Part shown: piece by piece, positions 7,100-13,342 of the stretch
Layout of the letters: each line of letters begins with the position of its first letter
Numbering within the stretch: position 1 is the first letter of the stretch
Assembly: GCA_934574045.1 (NCBI GenBank)
Contig: CAKTMK010000044.1
Span: forward strand, 1-18,673
Direction of reading: 5' to 3'
Source: an uncultured Oscillibacter sp.
GTDB taxonomy: Bacteria; Bacillota; Clostridia; Oscillospirales; Oscillospiraceae
DNA: 18,673 bases
Position numbers and translations under genes: made by a program
Notes under the pieces: model-generated
The model's input: only the letters and a program-made list of their open reading frames with translations
What the model was told of the DNA's origin: nothing
The model's database searches: none

Positions 7100-7432
7100 A
7101 TGAAAAAGCTGTTTACTCTCTTGACGACACTGGTGCTGTGCCTGTCCCTCGCCGCCTGCGGCGACAGCGGCCCGGACAAGCAGCCCGCCATCGACGCGTT
7201 CAACAGCGCCAGCGAGGCGTTCAACGAGGTGGCCGACGTCATCAACAGCGACATCGACTCCTGCCCCGCCGATCTGGTGGATATGCTCAACCAGCTCTCC
7301 GATCAGCTCACCACGAAGGGCGACCAGCTCCAGAATGACGAGCTGTCTCAGGAGGATCTGGACGCGATGACCGAGTGGTTCGGTCAGGTTCAGGATTGGG
7401 CGGCCGACACCATGACGGAGCTGGGCGCGTAA
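7100..7432 (+). CDS. Small secreted lipoprotein, function unknown
   Basis: Predicted lipoprotein of 110 residues. The N-terminus is a classic lipoprotein signal: Lys-Lys, a hydrophobic core and lipobox LAAC with lipidated C20, followed by GDSG. The mature part (about 25-110) is acidic, helical and without cysteines, rich in Asp, Gln and Asn, and may form a helical bundle. The ATG at 7100 is chosen because the signal peptide starts there and GGAAGGAAGG (7081-7090) is at suitable spacing; the upstream open frame has no signal logic. Its lipobox region (LSLAACGD) matches that of the peptidase at 9138, suggesting a common envelope role. It is the first gene of the envelope run and sits right after the LytTR system. 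Confidence 0.85.
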   Translation: MKKLFTLLTTLVLCLSLAACGDSGPDKQPAIDAFNSASEAFNEVADVINSDIDSCPADLVDMLNQLSDQLTTKGDQLQNDELSQEDLDAMTEWFGQVQDWAADTMTELGA

Positions 7433-7476
7433 GAACGGCGTACATCCGCGCACGCGGCAAAACGGTGAGAAAGACC

Positions 7477-7505
7477 GGGGCGGATGCAGCCTGCGCATCC
7501 GCCCC
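7477..7505 (+). other. Intercistronic hairpin between the lipoprotein and LemA-family genes
   Basis: A perfect 11-bp GC-rich stem (7477-7487 with 7495-7505, 7-nt loop) is followed by TGCCGTATC, which lacks a T tract. It could stabilise or attenuate the transcript between the lipoprotein gene and the next gene, making the small lipoprotein more abundant than the downstream products (inference). Confidence 0.55.
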
Positions 7506-7537
7506 TGCCGTATCACGTAAGGAAAGGAACGGTGTTT

Positions 7538-8086
7538 ATGGTACTGCTTATCATCGGCGCGGCCATCGCCGCCGCGGTGATCTGGACCGTCTCGGTCAGG
7601 CACCGGCTGACGGTGATGGACGAGAACGCCGGCAACGCCATGAACCAGCTCGGCGTGCAGCTCTCCTCCCGGTTCGACGCGCTCACCGCGCTGCTGGACC
7701 TGACGAGAGGGTACGCCGACCATGAGTCCCGGACCATGATCGAAACGATCCGCTCCCGCCGCAGCGCCATCAACGCCGCGTCCACGCCGGACGAGGTCAT
7801 GAAGCAGGAGAGCATGATTTCCGAGACGCTGGACCGCGTCTGCGCGGTGGCGGAGCGGTATCCCGCGCTGAAGGCCGACGAGAGCTACGCCAAGTGCATG
7901 AACGCGGTGGACAGCTATGAAAAAATGGTGCGCACCAGCCGGCTCATCTATAACGACAGCGTGACCAAGCTCAACCGGGAGCTTCGGATGTTCCCCACGT
8001 CGCTGCTGGCCGGGGCGCTGGGCTTCCGGCCCCGGGCGTATCTGGAGGGGGAGGAGAGCAGGACCTCCGCGCCCGGCATCCGGTGA
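7538..8086 (+). CDS. LemA family protein
   Basis: LemA-family membrane-anchored protein of 182 residues. Residues 1-18 form one N-terminal membrane helix. The rest is the helical LemA domain, with the family-typical opening (VMDENAGNAMNQLGVQLSSR), the central GYADHE segment, and the closing part RLIYNDSVTKLNRELRMFP, then GFRPRAYL. LemA proteins are widespread, with the helical domain generally placed outside the membrane; their function is poorly defined. The ATG at 7538 is chosen because the membrane helix starts directly after it and AAGGAAAGG (7519-7527) is its ribosome binding site. It is close to the zinc-ribbon protein gene (68-base gap), consistent with co-transcription. Confidence 0.9.
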   Translation: MVLLIIGAAIAAAVIWTVSVRHRLTVMDENAGNAMNQLGVQLSSRFDALTALLDLTRGYADHESRTMIETIRSRRSAINAASTPDEVMKQESMISETLDRVCAVAERYPALKADESYAKCMNAVDSYEKMVRTSRLIYNDSVTKLNRELRMFPTSLLAGALGFRPRAYLEGEESRTSAPGIR

Positions 8087-8154
8087 GCGCATGAGAAAGA
8101 GAGCCTGCGCGGCGCCGCCCGCGGCGGATCAGATAAGATAAAGGAGGCGGGATC

Positions 8155-9123
8155 ATGGGATTATTCAGCAATCATAAAAAGCTCTGCCCCATCTGCGGCG
8201 GACCGACGCCCCGGCTGCTGGCCACCAAGGTGGAGGATACGCCCATCTGCAAGGAGTGCGACCGGAAGCTGGACCTGCCGGACGGCGGACTGAGCCGGAT
8301 GACGCTGGACGGACTGCGGAAGTACATGGCCTTTTACGAGGGCAATCAGGCCCTGCGGGACAGATTTACCGAGACGTACCGGTTCAACTTCGGCTTTTTG
8401 GGCGGCAGCATGCTGGTGGACACGACGCACCGGCTGTTCCGCCTCCGGGACGACGCCAACGCGCTGGCGATGGAGGCCGCGAACCTCAAGAGCTTTCGCA
8501 TTCTGGAGGATAACGCCCCTCTGTTTGAAAGCGGCGCGGGCGTCCTGCGGTGTCACGTGAGCAGCGTGCCCCAGAAGATCCGGGCCATGGCGCCCCAGAT
8601 CGAGCGCTTCGCCGCGGAGAAGCGGGAGTATGAGCGTCTGGAGGAAATGGAGCGGATGATGGAGCGGCGCGCCCGGGAGCGCAATGACGGCGCCCCGCCC
8701 CCGCACCGGCCCTACCGCCCCCGGCCCAGCTTCAGCGCGCCGATGCCGTTCAGCCAGTTCCGCGTGGAGCTGACGCTGACCCACCCCTACTGGGGGTCCA
8801 TGAGCTGGAAGCTGGACGGTCCGTCTCTGGACTCCGACTACCCCAGCGCGGAGTCCTATCTGCAAAAGTACGAGGCAAATGTCACCGATCTGCACGCGCT
8901 GGCGTCCCGGCTCATGGGGCTGATCGCCCCCGGCGCGGGAGAGGAGCAGGTAGGCGGCGCGGCCGCGCAGCCGTCCGTGACCCGCAGCCCCGCCGCATTC
9001 GCCGCGCAGAGCGCTGCGGAGGACCCTGTGGAGCAGATCAAACGGTACAAGGCGCTGCTGGACAGCGGCGCGATCACCGGGGAGGAGTTTGCGGCGAAAA
9101 AACGCCAGCTTCTTGGAATTTAA
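8155..9123 (+). CDS. DUF4428 zinc-ribbon protein with C-terminal SHOCT domain
   Basis: Protein of 322 residues with a recognisable head and tail. Residues 1-57 are a DUF4428-like zinc ribbon with two Cys pairs, CPIC at 11-14 and CKEC at 32-35. The middle (about 58-260) contains a beta-rich section, a charged helix (about 160-182, many Glu/Arg), a Pro-rich linker (near 184-195) and a second domain with HPYWGSMSWKLDG. The C-terminus (about 293-322) is a SHOCT domain (EQIKRYKALLDSGAITGEEF), an oligomerisation-type module found at the end of many uncharacterised Firmicutes proteins. No signal peptide or membrane helix is seen, so it is cytosolic. A perfect AAGGAGG (8141-8147) precedes the ATG. 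The peptidase gene follows after 14 bases. Confidence 0.88.
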   Translation: MGLFSNHKKLCPICGGPTPRLLATKVEDTPICKECDRKLDLPDGGLSRMTLDGLRKYMAFYEGNQALRDRFTETYRFNFGFLGGSMLVDTTHRLFRLRDDANALAMEAANLKSFRILEDNAPLFESGAGVLRCHVSSVPQKIRAMAPQIERFAAEKREYERLEEMERMMERRARERNDGAPPPHRPYRPRPSFSAPMPFSQFRVELTLTHPYWGSMSWKLDGPSLDSDYPSAESYLQKYEANVTDLHALASRLMGLIAPGAGEEQVGGAAAQPSVTRSPAAFAAQSAAEDPVEQIKRYKALLDSGAITGEEFAAKKRQLLGI

Positions 9124-9137
9124 GGAGGAAAAAACGG

Positions 9138-11090
9138 ATGAAAAAACGAGTGTGGGCGCTGCTGACGGCGCTGGCCATAAGCCTTTCCCTTGCCGCCTGC
9201 GGCGACGAGGGAGACGTTTCCACGCCCGCCCCCGCTGCCACCGGCGGAGACGGCGGAAGCTGGGCGGTGTACTGGTACCTGTGCGGCAGCGATCTGGAGA
9301 CGAACTACGGCTGCGCCACCACGGACCTCTCCGAGATGATGGAGGTCCAGCTCCCCGAAAACGTGAACGTAGTCATCGAGACCGGCGGCGCGTCCGTCTG
9401 GCAGAACGACGAGATGGACCCGTCCAAGCTCCAGCGCTGGCTGTATAACAGCGAGGGCCTCCAGCTCCTGGAGGAGCAGGACACCGCCAACATGGGCGAC
9501 GCCCAGACGCTCTATGAGTTCCTGGACTTCGCCAACACCAACTACCCCGCCGATCACGTGGCGGTCACGTTCTGGAACCACGGCGGCGGCTCCGTCAGCG
9601 GCGCGGCCTTTGACGAGCTGCACGATCTGGACTCTCTGGACCTTTCCGAGATGTATCAGGCGTTCAACGAGGTCTGGCCCGCCAACACGGCCGATCCCGC
9701 GCTGGAGCTGGTGGGCTTTGACACCTGCCTGATGGCCACGGTGGACGTGGCGTCCGTGTTCCAGAACTTTGCGAAGTATCTGGTGGCCTCCGAAGAGGTG
9801 GAGCCGGGCAACGGCTGGCTCTACTCCGGCTGGCTGGGCGCGCTGGCGGAGGACCCGTCCATGGACGGCGCGGCGCTGGGCCGTGCCATCTGCGACAGCT
9901 ATTATGAGGGCTGCGAGGCCGTCGGCACCGAGGATCAGACCACCCTCTCCCTGACCGACCTGACCCGGCTGACGCCGCTGCTGGAGGCGTATGAGGCGTT
10001 CGGTCAGGAGGCGTTCGCCTCCGCGGCAGAGGACCCGGGCTTCTTCGCGGAGCTGGGCCGCGCCGCCGCCCAGAGCGAGAACTACGGCGGCAACACCCGC
10101 GAGCAGGGCTACACCAACATGGTGGACATGGGCCATCTGGCCCGGCAGACGGCGTGGATGCTGCCTTCCGCGCAGGGCGTGCTGGACGCGCTGGCGGACT
10201 GCGTGCTCTATCAGGTGGGCGGCGTGTACCGCTCCGAGGCCACCGGCCTGAGCTGCTACTATTCCTATAACGGCGATGTGGACGACTTCAACGGCTACGC
10301 CACGTTGGGCGAGAGCCTTGCGTTCAAGTACCTGTACGCCTACGGCCTGACCGGCGAGCTGGACGAGAGCGGCATGGAGTATCTCTCTGAGCTGAACATC
10401 GAGGAGCTGCCGGACCGTCTGACGCTGGCCGACACGGACTGGGACGGCGCGGCGCTGGACGTGGACGAGGACGGCACCTCCTTCCTGTCCCTTGGGCCTG
10501 AGGCCGGCGATATCCTCTCCAGCATCGGCTTCTCCCTGTTCTATGTGGACGAGGAGAACGACCAGATGCTTCTGCTGGGCACCGACAACGACATGACCGC
10601 CGACTGGGACAACGGCACGTTCTACGACAACTTCCGCGGCGTCTGGGGCGCCATCGACGGACATCTGGTGTACATGGAGCTGTCCTACGAGGGCGACGAT
10701 TACAACCTCTACTCCGTGCCCATCCTGCTCAACGGCGAAGAGTACAACCTGCAGGTGGCCTATGACTTCACCGCGGAGGAGTGGTCCATCCTCGGCGCAC
10801 GGCAGGGCATCGACGACAGCGGCATGGCCGACAAGGAGCTGCGCCTTCTGGAGGAGGGTGACCAGATTACCACGATCTGGCAGCTGGCTTCTTTCAGCGG
10901 GGACGACGACTTTGAGATGTACACCGCGGAGGAGCTGACCGTCACGGCGGACACCTCCTTCGGCGAAGCGCCCCTGCCCGACGGGACGTACAGCATGGTC
11001 TTTGAGATGCAGGACACCGTTGGCAATTACGCCTATTCCGACGCGGTCCTCTTTGACTGCCGGGACGGCGAGATCTGGACCACGGTTTGA
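9138..11090 (+). CDS. C11 (clostripain-family) cysteine peptidase, lipoprotein
   Basis: Surface lipoprotein of 650 residues. The signal peptide (1-20) ends in lipobox LAAC with lipidated C21, followed by a short Gly/Ala/Pro linker. The peptidase C11 domain spans roughly 42-410: it opens with WAVYWYLCGSDLE, contains the catalytic His in FWNHGGGS (H148) and the catalytic Cys in GFDTCLMA (C197), which form the family's His-Cys dyad. The C-terminal part (about 410-650) is acidic and beta-rich, probably an additional binding domain. C11 enzymes cut proteins, often after basic residues, but this specificity is not shown here. The start has AAGGAGG (9122-9128) at good spacing. It is the last gene of the envelope run and ends before a bidirectional hairpin. 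Confidence 0.92.
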   Translation: MKKRVWALLTALAISLSLAACGDEGDVSTPAPAATGGDGGSWAVYWYLCGSDLETNYGCATTDLSEMMEVQLPENVNVVIETGGASVWQNDEMDPSKLQRWLYNSEGLQLLEEQDTANMGDAQTLYEFLDFANTNYPADHVAVTFWNHGGGSVSGAAFDELHDLDSLDLSEMYQAFNEVWPANTADPALELVGFDTCLMATVDVASVFQNFAKYLVASEEVEPGNGWLYSGWLGALAEDPSMDGAALGRAICDSYYEGCEAVGTEDQTTLSLTDLTRLTPLLEAYEAFGQEAFASAAEDPGFFAELGRAAAQSENYGGNTREQGYTNMVDMGHLARQTAWMLPSAQGVLDALADCVLYQVGGVYRSEATGLSCYYSYNGDVDDFNGYATLGESLAFKYLYAYGLTGELDESGMEYLSELNIEELPDRLTLADTDWDGAALDVDEDGTSFLSLGPEAGDILSSIGFSLFYVDEENDQMLLLGTDNDMTADWDNGTFYDNFRGVWGAIDGHLVYMELSYEGDDYNLYSVPILLNGEEYNLQVAYDFTAEEWSILGARQGIDDSGMADKELRLLEEGDQITTIWQLASFSGDDDFEMYTAEELTVTADTSFGEAPLPDGTYSMVFEMQDTVGNYAYSDAVLFDCRDGEIWTTV

Positions 11091-11113
11091 TCCGAAAATT
11101 TCTGAACAGAGCG

Positions 11114-11151
11114 GCGCAGCCCCCGGACGATCTGTCCGGGGGCTGCGCTTT
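11114..11151. terminator. Bidirectional terminator between convergent genes
   Basis: A perfect 15-bp stem (11114-11128 with 11134-11148, loop GATCT) sits between the peptidase stop at 11090 and the convergent deacetylase stop at 11159. It is followed by TTTG on the plus strand; the minus-strand side has only a weak T content. It probably ends both transcripts. Confidence 0.75.
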
Positions 11152-11158
11152 GTCCGCG

Positions 11159-11947
11159 TTATTTGAGAATGCTGAACAGGGAGGTATTCATCGTGACCGT
11201 GTAGCGGGGAAGGTCGTGCAGCCCGTCCGCCAGATCCGCCGTTTTCGGCGTGGTCATCAGCGAGACGGGGAACAGCTCGTTCACCAGCGCCCGGGCGTCT
11301 GGGTCGGAGCAGCCGAAGGGGTAGGCGAAGCAGACCGCGCGGCCCAACTCCGCCTCAATGCGGTCGTGGCTGAGCCGGATGTCGTCCAGCACGCGGGCCT
11401 GAAAGTCCGCGTCGGACTCGCCCGCCCGGCGCTCCACGCCGTTGGTCCCATCGCCCTCAAAGCGGCCGTCCGCCTCGTTCAGATTGTGGAGCCGGTAGGT
11501 GTGGGAGCCGATCTCCACCAGACCGGAGGCGGTCATCTCCCGGAGCTGGTCCCAGGAACAGAAGTTGTCGGCGGGCAGGTCCGGCATCAGCGTGATGATG
11601 GAGATGCAGACTTTTACGTTTTCCTCTTTCAGAATGGGGAACAGCAGGTCGTAATTGCTGCGGTAGCCGTCGTCAAAGGTGATGAGGACGGGCTTTTCCG
11701 GCAGCGGCTCCCCCGCGGCCAGCTCCCGGGGGAGGACGGGGGTGTATCCCCGCGCCCGGAGGATGGCAAGGTCCGTTCTGAATTTGGCGGGCGTCACCGT
11801 CATGTCGTTGCACTCCGTCCCGTCCGGCACCATGTGGTGGTACATCAGAACAGGCATCGGCTCCGCCGGGAGCCGGCGGCAGTACCACACGACGGCCAGC
11901 GCCGCCGCCAGCAGCGTAGCGGCGGCGGCCAAGATACGTTTTTTCAA
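11159..11947 (-). CDS. Polysaccharide deacetylase (NodB homology domain), membrane-anchored or secreted
   Basis: Carbohydrate esterase 4-type deacetylase of 262 residues that probably removes acetyl groups from peptidoglycan or another cell-wall glycan outside the membrane. Residues 4-22 are a hydrophobic signal anchor after Lys-Lys-Arg. The NodB motifs are visible: motif 1 TFDDGY (90-95) with catalytic base and metal-binding Asp (D92/D93), motif 2 SHTYRLH with metal-binding H149 and H154, and motif 3 FAYPFG (206-211). The fold opens with VLMYHHMV (33-40), typical of the YheN/PdaA-like branch. The start is TTG at 11947, supported by AAAGGAG upstream at proper spacing and by the signal anchor beginning there. 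It is monocistronic and convergent with the peptidase. Confidence 0.9.
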   Translation of the reverse strand: MKKRILAAAATLLAAALAVVWYCRRLPAEPMPVLMYHHMVPDGTECNDMTVTPAKFRTDLAILRARGYTPVLPRELAAGEPLPEKPVLITFDDGYRSNYDLLFPILKEENVKVCISIITLMPDLPADNFCSWDQLREMTASGLVEIGSHTYRLHNLNEADGRFEGDGTNGVERRAGESDADFQARVLDDIRLSHDRIEAELGRAVCFAYPFGCSDPDARALVNELFPVSLMTTPKTADLADGLHDLPRYTVTMNTSLFSILK

Positions 11948-12018
11948 GGCGTACAGCTCCTTTGCGGCTTCGTTCCGGCGCTCAGACGCGCGGACGGACC
12001 GACGGGCCGTCCGTTCCT

Positions 12019-12026
12019 ATAATATA
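12019..12026 (-). promoter_or_regulatory. Extended -10 promoter of the deacetylase gene
   Basis: On the minus strand, TGGTATATTATAGG contains an extended -10 (TG-G-TATATT) in an otherwise GC-rich gap. No good -35 is seen at 16-18 bases. A short inverted repeat (CGGACGG at 11991-11997 with CCGTCCG at 12007-12013) lies between it and the start codon and could shape the leader. Confidence 0.45.
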
Positions 12027-12082
12027 CCAGAAAACCGGCCGAAAGAAGTGTCAGATCGGTAACAAATGTACGCCGCCCACGC

Positions 12083-12295
12083 TCACGCGCCGTCCTGCGG
12101 CGCGTCCTCCCAGAACAGCTCGTCCAGCGTCCGGCCCAGCGTGCGACAGATGGCAAGGCACAGCCGGATGGTGGGGTTGTAGTCGCCCTTTTCGATGGCG
12201 TTGATGGTCTGACGGGAGACGCCCACGGCGTCCGCCAGCTGCTGCTGGCTCAGATCCATGGCCGCCCGGGCGGACTTGAGACGCAGGTTTTTCAT
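12083..12295 (-). CDS. Small XRE-family HTH transcriptional regulator
   Basis: Regulator of 70 residues that is almost entirely one XRE (Cro/CI-type) helix-turn-helix: MKNLRLKSARAAMDLSQQQL, then ADAVGVSRQTINAIEKGDYN with the recognition helix around 25-35, and a C-terminal helix pair ending ELFWEDAPQDGA. This size and sequence fit the short YozG-like regulators of Firmicutes. The ATG at 12295 overlaps the stop of the upstream membrane-protein gene in an ATGA, so the two are translationally coupled; a longer upstream extension of the frame is only the out-of-frame shadow of that gene. It probably represses its own operon from the dyad near 12928-12947 (inference). Confidence 0.9.
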   Translation of the reverse strand: MKNLRLKSARAAMDLSQQQLADAVGVSRQTINAIEKGDYNPTIRLCLAICRTLGRTLDELFWEDAPQDGA

Positions 12296-12813
12296 TCCTC
12301 CTCCGTTTCCGCCCGCAGGCTCCGCCGCCGCGCCGCGTAGACCGCCAGCACCGCCGCGCAGGCAAGTCCGGCAAAGAGGTTCGCGGCCCGGAAGGTCAGC
12401 GTTCCGTACTCCATCAGCGTTCCGTCGTAAACGTAGTAGGCGCTCAGGGCCAGATTGAATCCGCTGAACACAGCCAGTATCGCCACTACCTGACGGGGCC
12501 GCTCCCGCAGGCTCAGGTACGCGTCCTGCCGGATGCAGGACACGGCGAAAGCCACCGCCCCCGCGCAGACGCACAGAATGCAGCCCGCCAGCGTGTCCGC
12601 CCAGTGGTCGAACAGCAGGTCGGAAAGCCCGTAGAGCACGATGCTCACCGCCATGACGGTGAAGCCCCGGGCAAACGCCCGCCCCCGCGCCCGCTCCTGC
12701 CGCTCGTCAAAGGTCTGGTCCAGGACCCGGAGCTTGAACAGCAGCGCCACGAGAAACACGCCCGTCGCCCCGCCGGCCAGAACGCCCAGCAGCAATCCAA
12801 AGGTATAGCTCAT
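12292..12813 (-). CDS. Small polytopic membrane protein paired with an XRE regulator
   Basis: Membrane protein of 173 residues with about five hydrophobic helices (roughly 5-27, 50-67, 72-93, 108-128, 142-160) and a charged cytosolic loop FDERQERARGRAFARGF at 35-51. This DERQ-R-G-AF loop is typical of small membrane proteins that occur beside short XRE regulators in Firmicutes; their function is unknown to me. The tail is Arg/Glu-rich. The start ATG at 12813 is chosen because GGAGGA lies 8 bases before it; longer starts in frame lack ribosome binding sites. The stop overlaps the XRE gene start, giving a two-gene operon. Such pairs may sense membrane state or act as self-regulating units (inference). 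Confidence 0.82.
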   Translation of the reverse strand: MSYTFGLLLGVLAGGATGVFLVALLFKLRVLDQTFDERQERARGRAFARGFTVMAVSIVLYGLSDLLFDHWADTLAGCILCVCAGAVAFAVSCIRQDAYLSLRERPRQVVAILAVFSGFNLALSAYYVYDGTLMEYGTLTFRAANLFAGLACAAVLAVYAARRRSLRAETEEE

Positions 12814-12905
12814 ATCAAGTTCCTCCATATGATTTGTCTGATAAAAGTCCCGGCGCGCTCCGCGCCGCCCTCCCATGGACGCGCCCGCCCGTGGGGGATA
12901 TTGGG

Positions 12906-12934
12906 AGTGTAGCATCATGACGGCGAAATGTCAA
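12906..12934 (-). promoter_or_regulatory. Consensus promoter of the membrane protein/XRE operon
   Basis: On the minus strand, a perfect -35 TTGACA (12934-12929) is followed after exactly 17 bases by TACACT (12911-12906), preceded by TGC as an extended -10. Transcription would start near 12899, leaving a leader of about 85 bases before the ATG at 12813. Confidence 0.8.
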
Positions 12935-12947
12935 GTATAAATTACAT
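12928..12947. promoter_or_regulatory. Imperfect palindrome overlapping the -35, candidate XRE operator
   Basis: The 20-base segment beginning ATGTCAAGTA and ending AATTACAT matches its own reverse complement at 14 of 20 positions, with perfect ATGT/ACAT ends and a central TATA. It overlaps the TTGACA of the operon promoter, where an autorepressor would bind. It is an inferred operator. Confidence 0.35.
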
Positions 12948-13004
12948 TTAGCATTAAAAATTTGACGTGCCGATTGAAGCGCCCAGCACTCTACGCAGCG
13001 CAGG

Positions 13005-13033
13005 TAGACAGGCGCGGCCCGATGGGGTATGCT
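13005..13033 (+). promoter_or_regulatory. Promoter of the truncated XRE gene
   Basis: TAGACA (13005-13010) and TATGCT (13028-13033) are separated by exactly 17 bases and lie about 38 bases upstream of the ATG at 13071. An intact promoter in front of a cut gene supports the view that the gene was functional before interruption. Confidence 0.6.
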
Positions 13034-13070
13034 CGTTCCATCGAGAACGAAGCGAAAGGAAGAAACGAAC

Positions 13071-13208
13071 ATGGATCATTATGTGACCGGCGGGACGATC
13101 CGCCGCCTGCGGGAGGAAAAGCATCTCACCCAGAGACAGCTGGCCGACACGCTGTGCGTCAGCGACAAGGCGGTGTCCAAATGGGAGACGGGAGTTTCCC
13201 ATAGTTAA
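13071..13208 (+). pseudogene. Truncated XRE-family regulator gene, interrupted near codon 41
   Basis: The reading frame encodes 45 residues: a clear XRE helix-turn-helix start (GGTIRRLREEKHLTQRQLAD, then TLCVSDKAVSKWETG), followed by only VSHS and a stop. Intact relatives continue after WETG with a loop and helix such as G-x-P-D-hydrophobic and usually a longer C-terminal region. Here the sequence turns AT-rich right after the WETG codons, at about 13190-13195. The promoter and ribosome binding site (AAAGGA at 13055-13060) are intact. I read this as the 5' remnant of a chromosomal regulator cut by insertion or recombination. A short HTH peptide could still be made. Confidence 0.75.
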
Positions 13209-13256
13209 AGATACCACACCAAATATAACGAATCCACGCTTATATGATACTGCATG

Positions 13257-13306
13257 AAAAAAGGTACTTGATAAAAGCAATGAAGCGCAATATCAAGTAC
13301 CTTTTT
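13257..13306 (-). terminator. Intrinsic terminator of the ABC transporter operon
   Basis: On the minus strand, GGTACTTGATA (13301-13291) and its complement (13273-13263) form a perfect 11-bp stem with a 17-nt loop. TTTTTT follows directly, and flanking A/T runs extend the stem to 16 bp. It lies about 37 bases beyond the permease stop codon and marks the transcriptional end of the acquired module. Confidence 0.85.
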
Positions 13307-13342
13307 GATTTGTTTTTTACACGGTTATTAAGACAATTACTC

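Noticed and set aside
6797..8092. Minus-strand open frame spanning the kinase end, lipoprotein and LemA genes
   Set aside because: Crosses several plus-strand genes with signal peptides and ribosome binding sites; no domain in its own translation.
9120..10664. Minus-strand open frame of 514 codons opposite the C11 peptidase
   Set aside because: Val/Gln/His/Arg-rich shadow; the plus strand has a lipobox, a His-Cys dyad and a perfect ribosome binding site.
11087..12022. Plus-strand open frame opposite the deacetylase
   Set aside because: Runs through the terminator hairpin and has no ribosome binding site or domain; the minus strand holds all three NodB motifs.
13193..13260. Terminal inverted repeat or integrase attachment core at the left end of the acquired segment
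   Set aside because: No repeat pairs convincingly within the window, and the other end is not present for comparison.
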